Shown here: positions 54,325-61,875 of the stretch, piece by piece
How the letters are laid out: each line of letters starts with the position of its first letter
How positions within the stretch are numbered: position 1 is the first letter of the stretch
Assembly: GCA_903839875.1 (NCBI GenBank)
Contig: CAIMDZ010000025.1
Coordinates: 1-61,875, forward strand
Direction of reading: 5' to 3'
Source: an uncultured Bacteroidota bacterium
Lineage (GTDB): Bacteria; Bacteroidota; Bacteroidia; Chitinophagales; Chitinophagaceae
Length of the DNA stretch: 61,875 nucleotides
Made by a program: the position numbers and the translations under genes
The notes under the pieces: generated by a model
Told to the model about the DNA's origin: nothing
Seen by the model: only the letters and a program-made list of their open reading frames with translations
Databases searched by the model: none

Positions 54325-55164
54325 TTATTTATAGGTAGCCGCAAAACTCTGTGTAAGTGTAAATCCACTTTCATCAATGCCATAAGTAATACCATCAATA
54401 ATAGTGGTAAAAAAGTTATATGCAATAATTGCAACGAAAGAGGTACTGATACCAAGTGCGGTATTAATAAGCGCTTCCGATATACCGCCTGCAAGGGCAG
54501 TAGCATCACCGGCGCCACCGGTACTTGACATAGCCGCGAATGAACGGATCATACCCATTACCGTTCCAAAAAGGCCCAGAAGGGTGGCGCACGATGCAAT
54601 GGTGGAAAGAAACACCAGGTTCTTTTCCAGCATAGGCAATTCCAGTGCAGTAGCTTCTTCTATTTCTTTTTGTATGCTCAGTACTTTCTGGTCGGTATCA
54701 AGGTCATGATTGTTGGTCATTTCACGATACTTAACCAGGCCGGAACGCATAACGTTTCCTACTGAACCGCTCTGCTTGTCGCATTCTGCTATTGCAGCAT
54801 CAACATTCTTATTGGCCAGGTTGTATTGCACTTTACGAACAAATTCACCTGCATCCATTTTACCTTTTGCCTTCAGGATAGTGAGCGCACGCTCAACGAT
54901 GAAACACAGCAGCGTAAGCAATGTAGCCATAAGTATAGGTACCACAAAACCACCCATATACATCTGTCCCATAAAATCTTTCGACTTCTCTCTTTTGGCT
55001 CCGTCCACAAAATGGGAGGCATCGCCAAGCACGAAATTATACACTACAATACCTACAACTATACAAGCAACCACAACAATAAGATTTGTCAAAAAGTTGC
55101 TCGAGTTTTTTGGTTTCCCGGCGCGGTTTCCCTGGGAAGCTGCGGCCGTTTTTACATCTGCCAT
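54325..55164 (-). CDS. exbB: MotA/TolQ/ExbB proton-channel protein
   Basis: The 279-residue protein has three or four membrane helices and the ExbB/TolQ signature ('FLSTIASCATLLGLFGTVMG', 'GGISEALINTALGISTSFVA'). It forms the channel that uses the proton gradient to energise TonB. It is the first gene of exbB-exbD-exbD-tonB and has its own promoter at 55227-55256. Confidence 0.94.
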   Translation of the reverse strand: MADVKTAAASQGNRAGKPKNSSNFLTNLIVVVACIVVGIVVYNFVLGDASHFVDGAKREKSKDFMGQMYMGGFVVPILMATLLTLLCFIVERALTILKAKGKMDAGEFVRKVQYNLANKNVDAAIAECDKQSGSVGNVMRSGLVKYREMTNNHDLDTDQKVLSIQKEIEEATALELPMLEKNLVFLSTIASCATLLGLFGTVMGMIRSFAAMSSTGGAGDATALAGGISEALINTALGISTSFVAIIAYNFFTTIIDGITYGIDESGFTLTQSFAATYK

Positions 55165-55226
55165 AATTTTGTTTTGTTTTTGTGTTTTCTGAATATAAAT
55201 TAATAAAAATTTTTTTTCTGAGTTTG

Positions 55227-55256
55227 CAAAGATATAAGTAGCGCCCTAAAAAACAA
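55227..55256 (-). promoter_or_regulatory. Promoter of the exbB-exbD-exbD-tonB operon
   Basis: Minus-strand TTG (plus 55254-55256), 19 bases, then TATCTTTG (plus 55227-55234) match the Bacteroidota consensus. The leader before the ATG at 55164 is about 55 bases and A-rich. The stretch from 55257 to 55572 is AT-rich, with no gene; TAGTTTTG near 55457 could be a -7 box for the next gene. Confidence 0.7.
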
Positions 55257-55572
55257 TTTAGTGACTAAAAATATTTTCAAATATACTTGTTTAATAGTAC
55301 GGGTACCACAGCGGCTTGTTATCTTTTTGTTTAATTACCAGGCTTTAACGATTGCATTAAGAATTTATTGTTTAAAAAAAGTTTTAAATGTGTGGCATAT
55401 GCAAACTGGTTTTAAGACCTTATTCTTACATAGACGTAATTCTGACCCCATTCCTTTGTAGTTTTGTAAAAATATTTACCGCTTTGACAAACTTTTAACT
55501 ATTCAATATTAATAACATAGATAGAAGTGTAACTAATTGATTTTTTTTGATACTTTTTATAAAATACGCCAT

Positions 55573-55950
55573 ATGAATTTTAACTTAACTACAATAACCG
55601 GCTTGCTAATATTGGGTCTGGTGGCAGGTATCCTGAGCAGCATGGTTGGCATTGGAGGCGGAATCCTTATCGTTCCGGTATTGGTTACCGTTTTTGCCCT
55701 TAGTCAAAAGGTAGCCCAGGGCACATCACTTGTCATGCTGTTACCGCCTATTGGCCTGCTCGCTGTGATCAACTATCATAAAGCTGGTTTCGTAGACTAC
55801 AAGGCCGCAGCTATTCTTATTGTAGCTTTTGTTGCCGGCAGTTTTTTTGGTAGCAAAGCAGCCATAAAACTTGATGAAGCTGTATTAAAGAAGATTTTCG
55901 GTGTTCTTTTATTGGTGTTGTCTATTAAATACCTCTTTTTCAGCAAATAG
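55573..55950 (+). CDS. TauE/SafE-type half transporter
   Basis: The start is the ATG at 55573 (MNFNLTTITGLLILG); 12 residues upstream are not typical. The 125-residue protein has four membrane helices and the family signature 'GLVAGILSSMVGIGGGILIVP', and ends 'KKIFGVLLLVLSIKYLFF'. Full TauE/SafE exporters have two such halves; this single-repeat form probably works as a dimer. These transporters move sulfite, sulfonates or other anions; the substrate is unknown. Confidence 0.85.
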   Translation: MNFNLTTITGLLILGLVAGILSSMVGIGGGILIVPVLVTVFALSQKVAQGTSLVMLLPPIGLLAVINYHKAGFVDYKAAAILIVAFVAGSFFGSKAAIKLDEAVLKKIFGVLLLVLSIKYLFFSK

Positions 55951-56080
55951 TTCACCGGGAATCAAAAAAAAATCCACCAAAAATTTCCTAACCCTTAATT
56001 TCGCAACCGTTAGCTCCATGTTTACTCATTTCAAGTAAATTGTTTAAGCATGGACCCGAAGCTAAATGTTTATTGATAGC

Positions 56081-56108
56081 AACTCCCCTTTAGGGGTGGG
56101 GGGTTTTA
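56081..56108. repeat. CCCCTTTAGGGG-type palindrome before asnS
   Basis: AACTCCCCTTTAGGGGTGGG and the following GGGTTTTAG, ending about 8 bases before the asnS ATG. Same element as at 12211-12236 and 31377-31402. It would occupy the asnS leader. Confidence 0.7.
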
Positions 56109-56115
56109 GGTTTTT

Positions 56116-57546
56116 ATGAAACGTACAAAGATCAAAGACATTTTACAAAGCGATAAAAGCGATTACAAGATGAACGTTAAAGGATGGGTGCGCTCATTCC
56201 GCAACAACCAGTTTATTGCCCTCAACGATGGCTCGTGCATGGGCAACATCCAGGTGGTGATAACACTGGATACAGACGAAGCCATCGTAAAAAAGATCAA
56301 TAACGGCGCATCTTTGAGCGTGGATGGCACTGTTATACCTTCGCTGGGTAAAGGCCAGAAGTATGAGATAAAGGCTGACTCAATTACTATTCTTGGCGAA
56401 TGTGATCCTGAACAATTCCCATTGCAACTAAAGAACAGACCAAGCCTTGAATACCTGCGCGAGATAGCCCATTTGCGTTTCCGTACCAATACATTTGGCG
56501 CGGTGTTCCGCATACGCCATACGCTTGCCTATGCTGTTCATAAATTCTACAACGATCGGGGTTTTGTATACCTGCATACACCTATTGTTACTGCATCTGA
56601 TGCCGAGGGTGCCGGAGAAATGTTTTCTGTAACAACCCTGCCACTTGGTAAGCCACCGCTGAATGAAGATGGCAGCATCAACTTCAAAGAAGACTTTTTC
56701 GGCCGTGCCACCAATCTCACCGTTAGCGGCCAGCTCGAAGCCGAACTGGGTGCTATGGCGCTGAGCGAGGTGTATACTTTCGGCCCCACTTTCCGTGCCG
56801 AAAATTCAAATACCGCACGCCACCTTGCCGAGTTCTGGATGATAGAACCCGAAGTTGCCTTCAACGATATCAATGACAACATGGACCTCGCCGAAGACTT
56901 TATTAAGTATGTCGTCAGCTATGTACTGGAGCATAATCGCGAAGACCTCGAATTCCTGGCGCAAAGGTTGGCAGATGAAGAGAAGCAAAAACCAATGAAT
57001 GAGCGTAGTGACATCGCCCTCATTGATAAACTGGAATTTGTGGTAAAAAACGAATTTGAACGCATCAACTACACACAGGCCATTGAGATACTCATAGATT
57101 CACCCGCCTACAAAAAGAAGAAATTCACTTACGATGTGAAATGGGGCATTGATATGCAAAGTGAGCATGAGCGCTACCTGGTAGAAAAACACTTTAAGAA
57201 ACCAGTAATAGTTACCGGCTACCCCAGGGACATAAAAGCCTTCTATATGCGCCAGAATGACGACGGCAAAACCGTTGCCGCAATGGACATACTCGTTCCC
57301 GGCATCGGCGAACTGGTCGGTGGCTCACAAAGGGAAGAAAGGCTGGATAAGCTCACTCAGCGCATGAAAGAAATGCACATACCCGCTGAAGAAATGTACT
57401 GGTACCTCGATACCCGCCGCTTCGGTACTGTACCTCACGCAGGTTTCGGCCTCGGCTTCGAGCGCCTTGTACTATTCGTCACGGGCATGACCAACATCCG
57501 CGATGTGATACCATTCCCAAGGACGCCGAAGAATGCGGAGTTTTAG
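56116..57546 (+). CDS. asnS: Asparaginyl-tRNA synthetase
   Basis: This class II synthetase charges tRNA-Asn with asparagine. The 476-residue protein has the N-terminal OB-fold anticodon domain ('[20 protein letters not shown]'), then motif 2 ('[21 protein letters not shown]') and motif 3 ('[16 protein letters not shown]'), with '[17 protein letters not shown]' at the end, characteristic of AsnRS rather than AspRS. Full length. Its presence means the cell charges tRNA-Asn directly. Confidence 0.97.
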   Translation: MKRTKIKDILQSDKSDYKMNVKGWVRSFRNNQFIALNDGSCMGNIQVVITLDTDEAIVKKINNGASLSVDGTVIPSLGKGQKYEIKADSITILGECDPEQFPLQLKNRPSLEYLREIAHLRFRTNTFGAVFRIRHTLAYAVHKFYNDRGFVYLHTPIVTASDAEGAGEMFSVTTLPLGKPPLNEDGSINFKEDFFGRATNLTVSGQLEAELGAMALSEVYTFGPTFRAENSNTARHLAEFWMIEPEVAFNDINDNMDLAEDFIKYVVSYVLEHNREDLEFLAQRLADEEKQKPMNERSDIALIDKLEFVVKNEFERINYTQAIEILIDSPAYKKKKFTYDVKWGIDMQSEHERYLVEKHFKKPVIVTGYPRDIKAFYMRQNDDGKTVAAMDILVPGIGELVGGSQREERLDKLTQRMKEMHIPAEEMYWYLDTRRFGTVPHAGFGLGFERLVLFVTGMTNIRDVIPFPRTPKNAEF

Positions 57547-57548
57547 TT

Positions 57549-57579
57549 GGTGTGCCACACCTCAGAGGTGTGGCACACC
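57549..57579. repeat. GTGCCACACCT palindrome, copy 2
   Basis: GGTGTGCCACACCT / AGGTGTGGCACACC, a 14-bp perfect stem with loop CAG, starting two bases after the asnS stop. Same core as 42095-42127. Confidence 0.88.
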
Positions 57580-57611
57580 TAACACAAGCATGAGCATCCG
57601 CGATGTAAAAT

Positions 57612-58184
57612 TTATTTTGCCTTGGCTACTTCAGTTATCTTTTGCAGAAAATACTTTGCGCCGTTGCAGTTAGGATGTTGAGCGGCACGCTGAATTGAGA
57701 AATTACTACGGATCATTAGCTGGGCTAATATTGGTTTACTACCAATCCCCCGGTCGTTTTTCTCCATTCGTATTGCACGGATTTCATCAAAAGAACTCAG
57801 AACACCCTCCGGATTTTGATAGGTAAAATCAGGGGCTTTGAGAAAGCTACACATCGCCTTCGTGTCAGAAAGAAACCAGGCCTCAATTGCCTTTGTGCTT
57901 ACTGTTACAATTTGATGAGGAAGAGGATCAATTCTCTCTTTGGTATGTGTGATACATTCATCCTCATCCAGGTCTGTCAAAATAAAAATAACAGTAGCTC
58001 CTTTATCTTCCAATGTCTGAGTATGCGGTACAATGTTATGCGGCAGTAAATTACTATTTCCGTTTGCATCAATAACTTCTGGTACGTAAGCGACATTCAA
58101 TGAATCCATGTACAAAAAGAAATCTGACTTCTCCAGGATAATTTTCTCTGTATCCCCTTCAACAATGAAACCTAATTTCACCAT
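57612..58184 (-). CDS. DUF4276 (TOPRIM-like) protein
   Basis: The 190-residue protein matches DUF4276, a family with a TOPRIM-like fold: 'LGFIVEGDTEKIIL' (Glu) and 'TVIFILTDLDEDECIT' (Asp-x-Asp), then 'AIEAWFLSDTKAM'. It overlaps the ATPase gene upstream by seven bases. DUF4276 proteins regularly accompany SMC-like AAA ATPases in accessory and defence regions; nuclease activity on phage or plasmid nucleic acid is inferred, not seen. This pair is intact, unlike the related one at 35769-37527. Confidence 0.85.
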   Translation of the reverse strand: MVKLGFIVEGDTEKIILEKSDFFLYMDSLNVAYVPEVIDANGNSNLLPHNIVPHTQTLEDKGATVIFILTDLDEDECITHTKERIDPLPHQIVTVSTKAIEAWFLSDTKAMCSFLKAPDFTYQNPEGVLSSFDEIRAIRMEKNDRGIGSKPILAQLMIRSNFSIQRAAQHPNCNGAKYFLQKITEVAKAK

Positions 58185-59119
58185 GGTATACCTCCTCCCA
58201 ATGCATTGGTAAGTAATGCTTCGTCCATCTTCATACCATGCAGGTCAAATCCCTTTACCTGCTTTGTTTGCGTAAGTCCATTAACTTTATAAACAAGAAT
58301 AATTTCATCCGGCGTTAATTCAGAAACCAATGTCTGTGAATGGGTATTGAGCCAGATGTAGTGTCCTTTTTCCTTGCACTTATCCCGGAATAAAGAAACT
58401 AATTGTTTGACAACTTTAGGATTTAGCCCGTTCTCGGGTTCTTCTATGCAGAGGAATTGCGGTGTTTCGCTTTGGTAAATGGCTGTTATTAAAGCAAGAA
58501 TATTGTAGGTGCCATCTGAAATCAATCGCTTTGTCATCGGCTTTTTTAGGGCATCTTCATAAACGACTAAGTTATCGGAGCCGCTTAGTTCTTCTGTTCT
58601 GATTTCGACATTGGAAAAACCGGGGATAAGTAACTGAAGTATTTCTATTATTTCTACCCTGTTTTTTTCATCTTTCAATATTCTTTTTAGAACTTTTTCA
58701 AGATTATCAGCATCTGATGCCAGACTTAAATCGTCTTGTAAATTTCTTTTCACTTTATCTTTGGGTTCCCTTATGAATATTCTTGAAAAATTCCTAAATT
58801 CCTTAACATTACTACCTTCTATCTTTTTGTCATTTGTACGACTGATTGACAAATTAGTTTTTTTGTCGCCCAAATCTATATAGATAAATATCGGATTTGA
58901 TTCATTGATTTGGTTAAATATCTCGTCAAAAGTTCCAAACAGTCTAATTGTTACATCAGGATCCATTAAGCTGTGCAAACTTATTAACTCCAGCGCCTCA
59001 AAAATATTCGATTTCCCCGCGCCATTCGGCCCTACAAATACACTAAAAGGGTTAGGATCTACCAGCTTTATTTCGCCAATAGACTTAAACCCTTCAATTT
59101 TGAGTTCATGTATTTTCAT
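58178..59119 (-). CDS. AAA-family (OLD/SMC-like) ATPase
   Basis: The 313-residue ATPase starts 'IHELKIEGFKSIGEIKL' and has Walker A 'FVGPNGAGKSNIFEALE', the signature-like 'MTKRLISDGTYNILALI', Walker B 'FLCIEEPENGLNP' and the H-loop 'IWLNTHSQTLVSEL'. All ATPase motifs are intact. It is short for the family, without a long coiled coil or its own nuclease domain; the nuclease-like part is in the overlapping DUF4276 gene. Likely a two-gene anti-phage or stress module. Confidence 0.85.
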   Translation of the reverse strand: MKIHELKIEGFKSIGEIKLVDPNPFSVFVGPNGAGKSNIFEALELISLHSLMDPDVTIRLFGTFDEIFNQINESNPIFIYIDLGDKKTNLSISRTNDKKIEGSNVKEFRNFSRIFIREPKDKVKRNLQDDLSLASDADNLEKVLKRILKDEKNRVEIIEILQLLIPGFSNVEIRTEELSGSDNLVVYEDALKKPMTKRLISDGTYNILALITAIYQSETPQFLCIEEPENGLNPKVVKQLVSLFRDKCKEKGHYIWLNTHSQTLVSELTPDEIILVYKVNGLTQTKQVKGFDLHGMKMDEALLTNALGGGIPW

Positions 59120-59404
59120 GATGTAAATCTAATCATTCAATTTGTAACACAAAAAACAGCATCATTACCCCGTACAACAATATGTCCAATCAGCATTGTA
59201 ATTATACTGTAAAGGGAAGTGAAACGCATTACCAGTATTTCTGCTTCCACCAGAAATTCTCCAGCGATGATATTGATAAAATATGGCTTGTAATGGGTGA
59301 TGATCAGATATTCAGCCTGCTGTACGACAACAACGAATAGTATTAACATTAACAATCTGTGATCCGGTTCGTTATGCTTTATACTGCAAACGGGATAGAA
59401 TAGT

Positions 59405-59543
59405 GCATTAACGAAACATGGATTTTGCGAGCTTGACAACTACATAATGTGTTTATTAGCATGCAATTATTACTCGTGTCTTTGCGCCTCTGCGCCTTTG
59501 CGTGAACCATTTTCTTGCACTGATTTATGCCGCGCGAAGTATA
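59405..59543. repeat. 139-bp long-distance repeat, copy 2
   Basis: Matches 1-139 in the same orientation with three mismatches. Its last bases (GAAGTATA) join the following ACTTTG to make the -7 box TAACTTTG (59542-59549), four bases before the ytxJ ATG. The rest of 59120-59404 shows no convincing gene. Confidence 0.93.
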
Positions 59544-59553
59544 ACTTTGCATA

Positions 59554-59907
59554 ATGAACTGGATTTTTTTTACAGAAGAAACACAATTAGCTCAAATTAA
59601 CGAACAAAGCAATACTCAGCCGGTAGTCATTTTCAAATACAGCAACCGCTGCGGCACCTGCGATATTGCCAAAAGAAGGCTGGAACAAGTACCCCAACCG
59701 CCAAATACATTATTCTACTTCCTCGACCTCCTTCGCTACCGTTCCATCTCCAATAAAATAGCAGAAGATTACCACGTCCGCCATGAATCTCCCCAGATAT
59801 TGCTTATTAAAAACGGGGAATGCATTTATGAAGACAGCCACACCGGCATCAATATGCAGGATATTATCGCGGAGATTTCCCACGTTCATATATTAGAGAA
59901 GTTGTGA
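59554..59907 (+). CDS. ytxJ: YtxJ-type bacillithiol redox protein
   Basis: A 117-residue thioredoxin-fold protein of the YtxJ family ('PVVIFKYSNRCGTCDIAKRR', 'RSISNKIAEDYHVRHESPQI', 'LLIKNGECIYEDSHTGIN'). Family members are proposed to reduce protein-bacillithiol mixed disulfides. This copy has CGTC, a two-cysteine site, where many relatives have a single active cysteine. Its promoter -7 box is formed at the junction with the 139-bp repeat, and the start looks leaderless. Confidence 0.85.
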   Translation: MNWIFFTEETQLAQINEQSNTQPVVIFKYSNRCGTCDIAKRRLEQVPQPPNTLFYFLDLLRYRSISNKIAEDYHVRHESPQILLIKNGECIYEDSHTGINMQDIIAEISHVHILEKL

Positions 59908-60023
59908 AATATGATCTGATAAATAACGGCATTACCGTGAACAAGCAGGCGGAACTGAGATTCATCAATGACCATCCTATGCCGGATAGATATACAGATA
60001 TTGAGCAGCTAATTGAATATTGA
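59904..60023 (+). CDS. Possible 39-residue ORF after ytxJ
   Basis: A GTG at 59904, overlapping the ytxJ stop, opens a 39-residue frame ('YDLINNGITVNKQAELRFIN' to 'DIEQLIEY') ending at TGA 60021-60023. The composition is protein-like, so it is either a small coupled gene or the 3' remnant of a lost one. Confidence 0.4.
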   Translation: MKYDLINNGITVNKQAELRFINDHPMPDRYTDIEQLIEY

Positions 60024-60082
60024 TTTGCGCCTTAGTTTGGATTATTGAGCGAGAAACATTAGCTTTATTTAAAATCACTTTT

Positions 60083-60877
60083 ATGAGCAAAGCTAATTTT
60101 TTAAAATTTGGCGTTCTTGCGATAGCGATAATTGTCGGTAATATTGCTTCGGCACAGTACTACCGGATACCACCGGACCGGCCTGCACACATACCTTATC
60201 CGGAGACGGCTGCTGATATAAATAAACTAACTCCCGAAGACAGCTATGCACTGCCCTGGGCTCTTATAATGGAAGAAAACCTGGCATGGAAAAAGCGGGT
60301 GTGGCGCACCATTGATGCGAACCAGGCTGGCAACGAGGTTTTCGGTAATAATGCGGAAGTGCCACGCGAACATAGCCTGGCCAAGATTCTGATCAGTGGT
60401 TTCTTTAATGGAAAGTTCAAGGCTTACAGTGCGGTTGACGACCGTTTTACTTCCCAATTGTCAAAGGAGGATTTTATTAAGCTTTTAGCTTCAGGCCCTA
60501 ATAATACGCCGGGCATTAATACTGATAAGGTAACTAAATTCAGGATCAAAGAAGACTGGCTGTACCTGGACACGCAGCAAATAGTAGTGGTACGCATTGT
60601 GGGTATTGCACCGGTGATACAGGTGACCATGCCTGACGGAACAATTGCCGACAAACCCGTGGTTTGGTTTTACTATCCCGATGTGCGTAATGAGCTGGCG
60701 GCCCATAAGGTTGTTGATGGAAAGAGCAGCAAGGATATGAACTGGGATCAGCTATTTGAAGGACGGAAATTTAATGGAACGATTGACAAAATGTCGCCAA
60801 ATTATCCAATTGCGCCCCAAAATATAATTGATGAACACAGAAGACGTATGCAAGAATACAGAGCGAAACAACGTTAG
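60083..60877 (+). CDS. gldN: Gliding motility / type IX secretion protein GldN-like
   Basis: The start is the ATG at 60083 (MSKANFLKFGVLAIAIIVG, a signal peptide ending ASAQ). The mature protein matches GldN: 'KKRVWRTIDANQAGNEVF', 'EHSLAKILISGFFNGKFKAY', 'KFRIKEDWLYLDTQQIVVVR', 'KPVVWFYYPDVRNELA'. GldN forms a periplasmic ring with GldK under the outer membrane in the type IX secretion machine. Here it is 264 residues, and gldK, gldL and gldM are not next to it. A close paralogue follows after 21 bases. Confidence 0.9.
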   Translation: MSKANFLKFGVLAIAIIVGNIASAQYYRIPPDRPAHIPYPETAADINKLTPEDSYALPWALIMEENLAWKKRVWRTIDANQAGNEVFGNNAEVPREHSLAKILISGFFNGKFKAYSAVDDRFTSQLSKEDFIKLLASGPNNTPGINTDKVTKFRIKEDWLYLDTQQIVVVRIVGIAPVIQVTMPDGTIADKPVVWFYYPDVRNELAAHKVVDGKSSKDMNWDQLFEGRKFNGTIDKMSPNYPIAPQNIIDEHRRRMQEYRAKQR

Positions 60878-60898
60878 AGTCACATAAAAGCTGATTTT

Positions 60899-61651
60899 AT
60901 GACAAGAACTTATTTCAAACCGATTTCTGTTGCCTCATTACTATTGATCAGCAATGCAACGTTTGCGCAATACTTTACTGAATACACACCACAAAGGCAA
61001 ACGGTTGCAATAGGGTCGGGTGCTTCAATTACCTATTCATCTGTGCCACTCCAGGCTGTGCCATGGCATTACACTTCAAATGAAGAAATACTATGGTCAA
61101 AAACTATCTTGAGGGATGTGGATGCCACTGAAAAGGCAAATGCGCCTTTCATCAATAATTCAGAAAAACCAGGCCAGACAACTTTGGCATCCATATTATT
61201 AGATGGAATATTCAAGGGCGTTTGTAATGTCTATAATGGTGATGATGATAAATTTACCACTGCGTTAAGTAAGAAGGAATTGATAGCATTACTGTTCAGC
61301 CAGGGTAGTATAGGTTTTAATTCTGAACAGGTGACCAAATACAGAATCCGGGAAGAATGGCGGTTTGTGAAGAGTGAAAATGCAATGACTGTGAGGATCA
61401 CCGGTATTGCCCCGCTGACAGAAGTAAACGAGGATGGAGTAACATTTGAACAGCCCCTTTTCTGGGTTTCATATCCTGAAGTTAAACAGCACTTAGCGGG
61501 CTACAAGGCTTTAATTCCGGGGAACGAAAGAACTTATAATTGGGGCCAATATCTGGATAGCCGCCTGTTTTCAAGCAAGATCATAAAGGTGGATGACAAA
61601 GATGAACAGGGCAATCATTTGAAGGATATAGAGGCTCCTAAAACAAAGTAA
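60899..61651 (+). CDS. GldN/GldO-like paralogue
   Basis: 250 residues with a signal peptide (FKPISVASLLLISNATFAQ) and the GldN pattern: 'ILWSKTILRDVDATEKANAP', 'TTLASILLDGIFKGVCNVYN', 'KYRIREEWRFVKSENAMTVR', 'QPLFWVSYPEVKQHLAGY'. It is diverged from the gene just upstream but collinear with it. In some gliding bacteria gldN and gldO are such a tandem pair with overlapping roles. Confidence 0.85.
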   Translation: MTRTYFKPISVASLLLISNATFAQYFTEYTPQRQTVAIGSGASITYSSVPLQAVPWHYTSNEEILWSKTILRDVDATEKANAPFINNSEKPGQTTLASILLDGIFKGVCNVYNGDDDKFTTALSKKELIALLFSQGSIGFNSEQVTKYRIREEWRFVKSENAMTVRITGIAPLTEVNEDGVTFEQPLFWVSYPEVKQHLAGYKALIPGNERTYNWGQYLDSRLFSSKIIKVDDKDEQGNHLKDIEAPKTK

Positions 61652-61791
61652 TACCAATACCTAAGTTAAATTAGTCCAAAAATATAAGGATTGCTAATAG
61701 CACCTCCCTTAGGGCTACCGTTAGGACACAAATGTTGCCTGGGTGCCTATTACCGAAGCAGGCAATTTAACCAAGCCCAGCGGGCTTTCCC

Positions 61792-61869
61792 GTGAATAGC
61801 CGTGGGTGCAACCCACGGGAAAAAGTCAACAGGGGCCAACCCTGAAAGGGTTTTCCGTGGTGTGGGATA
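61792..61869. repeat. CCGTGGGTGCAACCCACGG-type palindromic repeat
   Basis: CCCGTGAATAGCCGTGGGTGCAACCCACGGG and, further on, CAACCCTGAAAGGGTT: two short palindromes in tandem. This arrangement is common as a dispersed intergenic repeat in Bacteroidota. From 61652 to the window end I see no gene. Confidence 0.75.
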
Positions 61870-61875
61870 TGCTGA

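Noticed and set aside
59137-59439. 100-codon open frame on the minus strand overlapping the 139-bp repeat
   Set aside because: Composition is not protein-like, no family recognised, and its first codons lie within the repeat; treated as intergenic.

Overview
The window reads as chromosome of a Bacteroidota bacterium, most likely Chitinophagaceae or a close relative. The evidence is the gene content: type IX secretion sorting domains, GldN- and GldM-like gliding/secretion proteins, DUF4271 next to hemD, DUF4290 next to murA, an exbB-exbD-exbD-tonB operon, sigma-54, and promoters of the Bacteroidota type (TTG, about 19-20 bases, TAnnTTTG), several lying only 4-8 bases before the start codon. 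This placement is inference; no rRNA gene is present.

Layout. 0-12.9 kb: hemD, a DUF4271 protein, two tandem acyltransferases, pyrG, a RelE-type toxin-antitoxin pair, two surface proteins with type IX sorting tails (one frameshifted near its start), an orphan GldM N-domain protein, murA and a DUF4290 gene. 14.3-19.6 kb: a complete 5,263-bp transposon with perfect 46-bp terminal inverted repeats and an 8-bp target duplication. It carries an IS1-type DDE transposase, several unknown genes, a tRNA-Asn-like gene with a serine-type anticodon, and a nested-helix RNA leader before a collagen-like lipoprotein. It landed just upstream of mfd. 19.6-34.7 kb: mfd, two paralogous membrane proteins, rpoN, alanine dehydrogenase, a TerB-like protein, a large AT-rich gene fusing a RecB/RNase H-like nuclease to an IS66-like transposase, a cupin, an HD hydrolase, queE-uppP, folD and higBA. 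34.7-37.5 kb: a gene-poor stretch and a damaged ATPase/TOPRIM gene pair.

37.6-51.8 kb: a surface-polysaccharide locus with glycosyltransferases, WlbA/WlbB-type enzymes for a diacetamido uronic acid, an NDP-sugar epimerase, a VioA-like aminotransferase, a formyltransferase, a deacetylase, methyltransferases, a WbqC protein, a DegT-family protein that lacks its PLP lysine, and a Wzt-like ABC ATPase without its permease. 52-55.2 kb: the proton-driven TonB energising operon. 55.5-61.9 kb: a TauE/SafE half-transporter, asnS, an intact ATPase + DUF4276 pair, ytxJ, and two tandem gldN-like genes.

The most unusual items are the 5.26-kb transposon with its tRNA-like gene and structured RNA, the nuclease-transposase fusion, the two ATPase/TOPRIM pairs (one broken, one intact), and the lysine-less DegT protein. 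Short perfect palindromes recur between genes, and a 139-bp sequence at the start of the window recurs 59 kb away.
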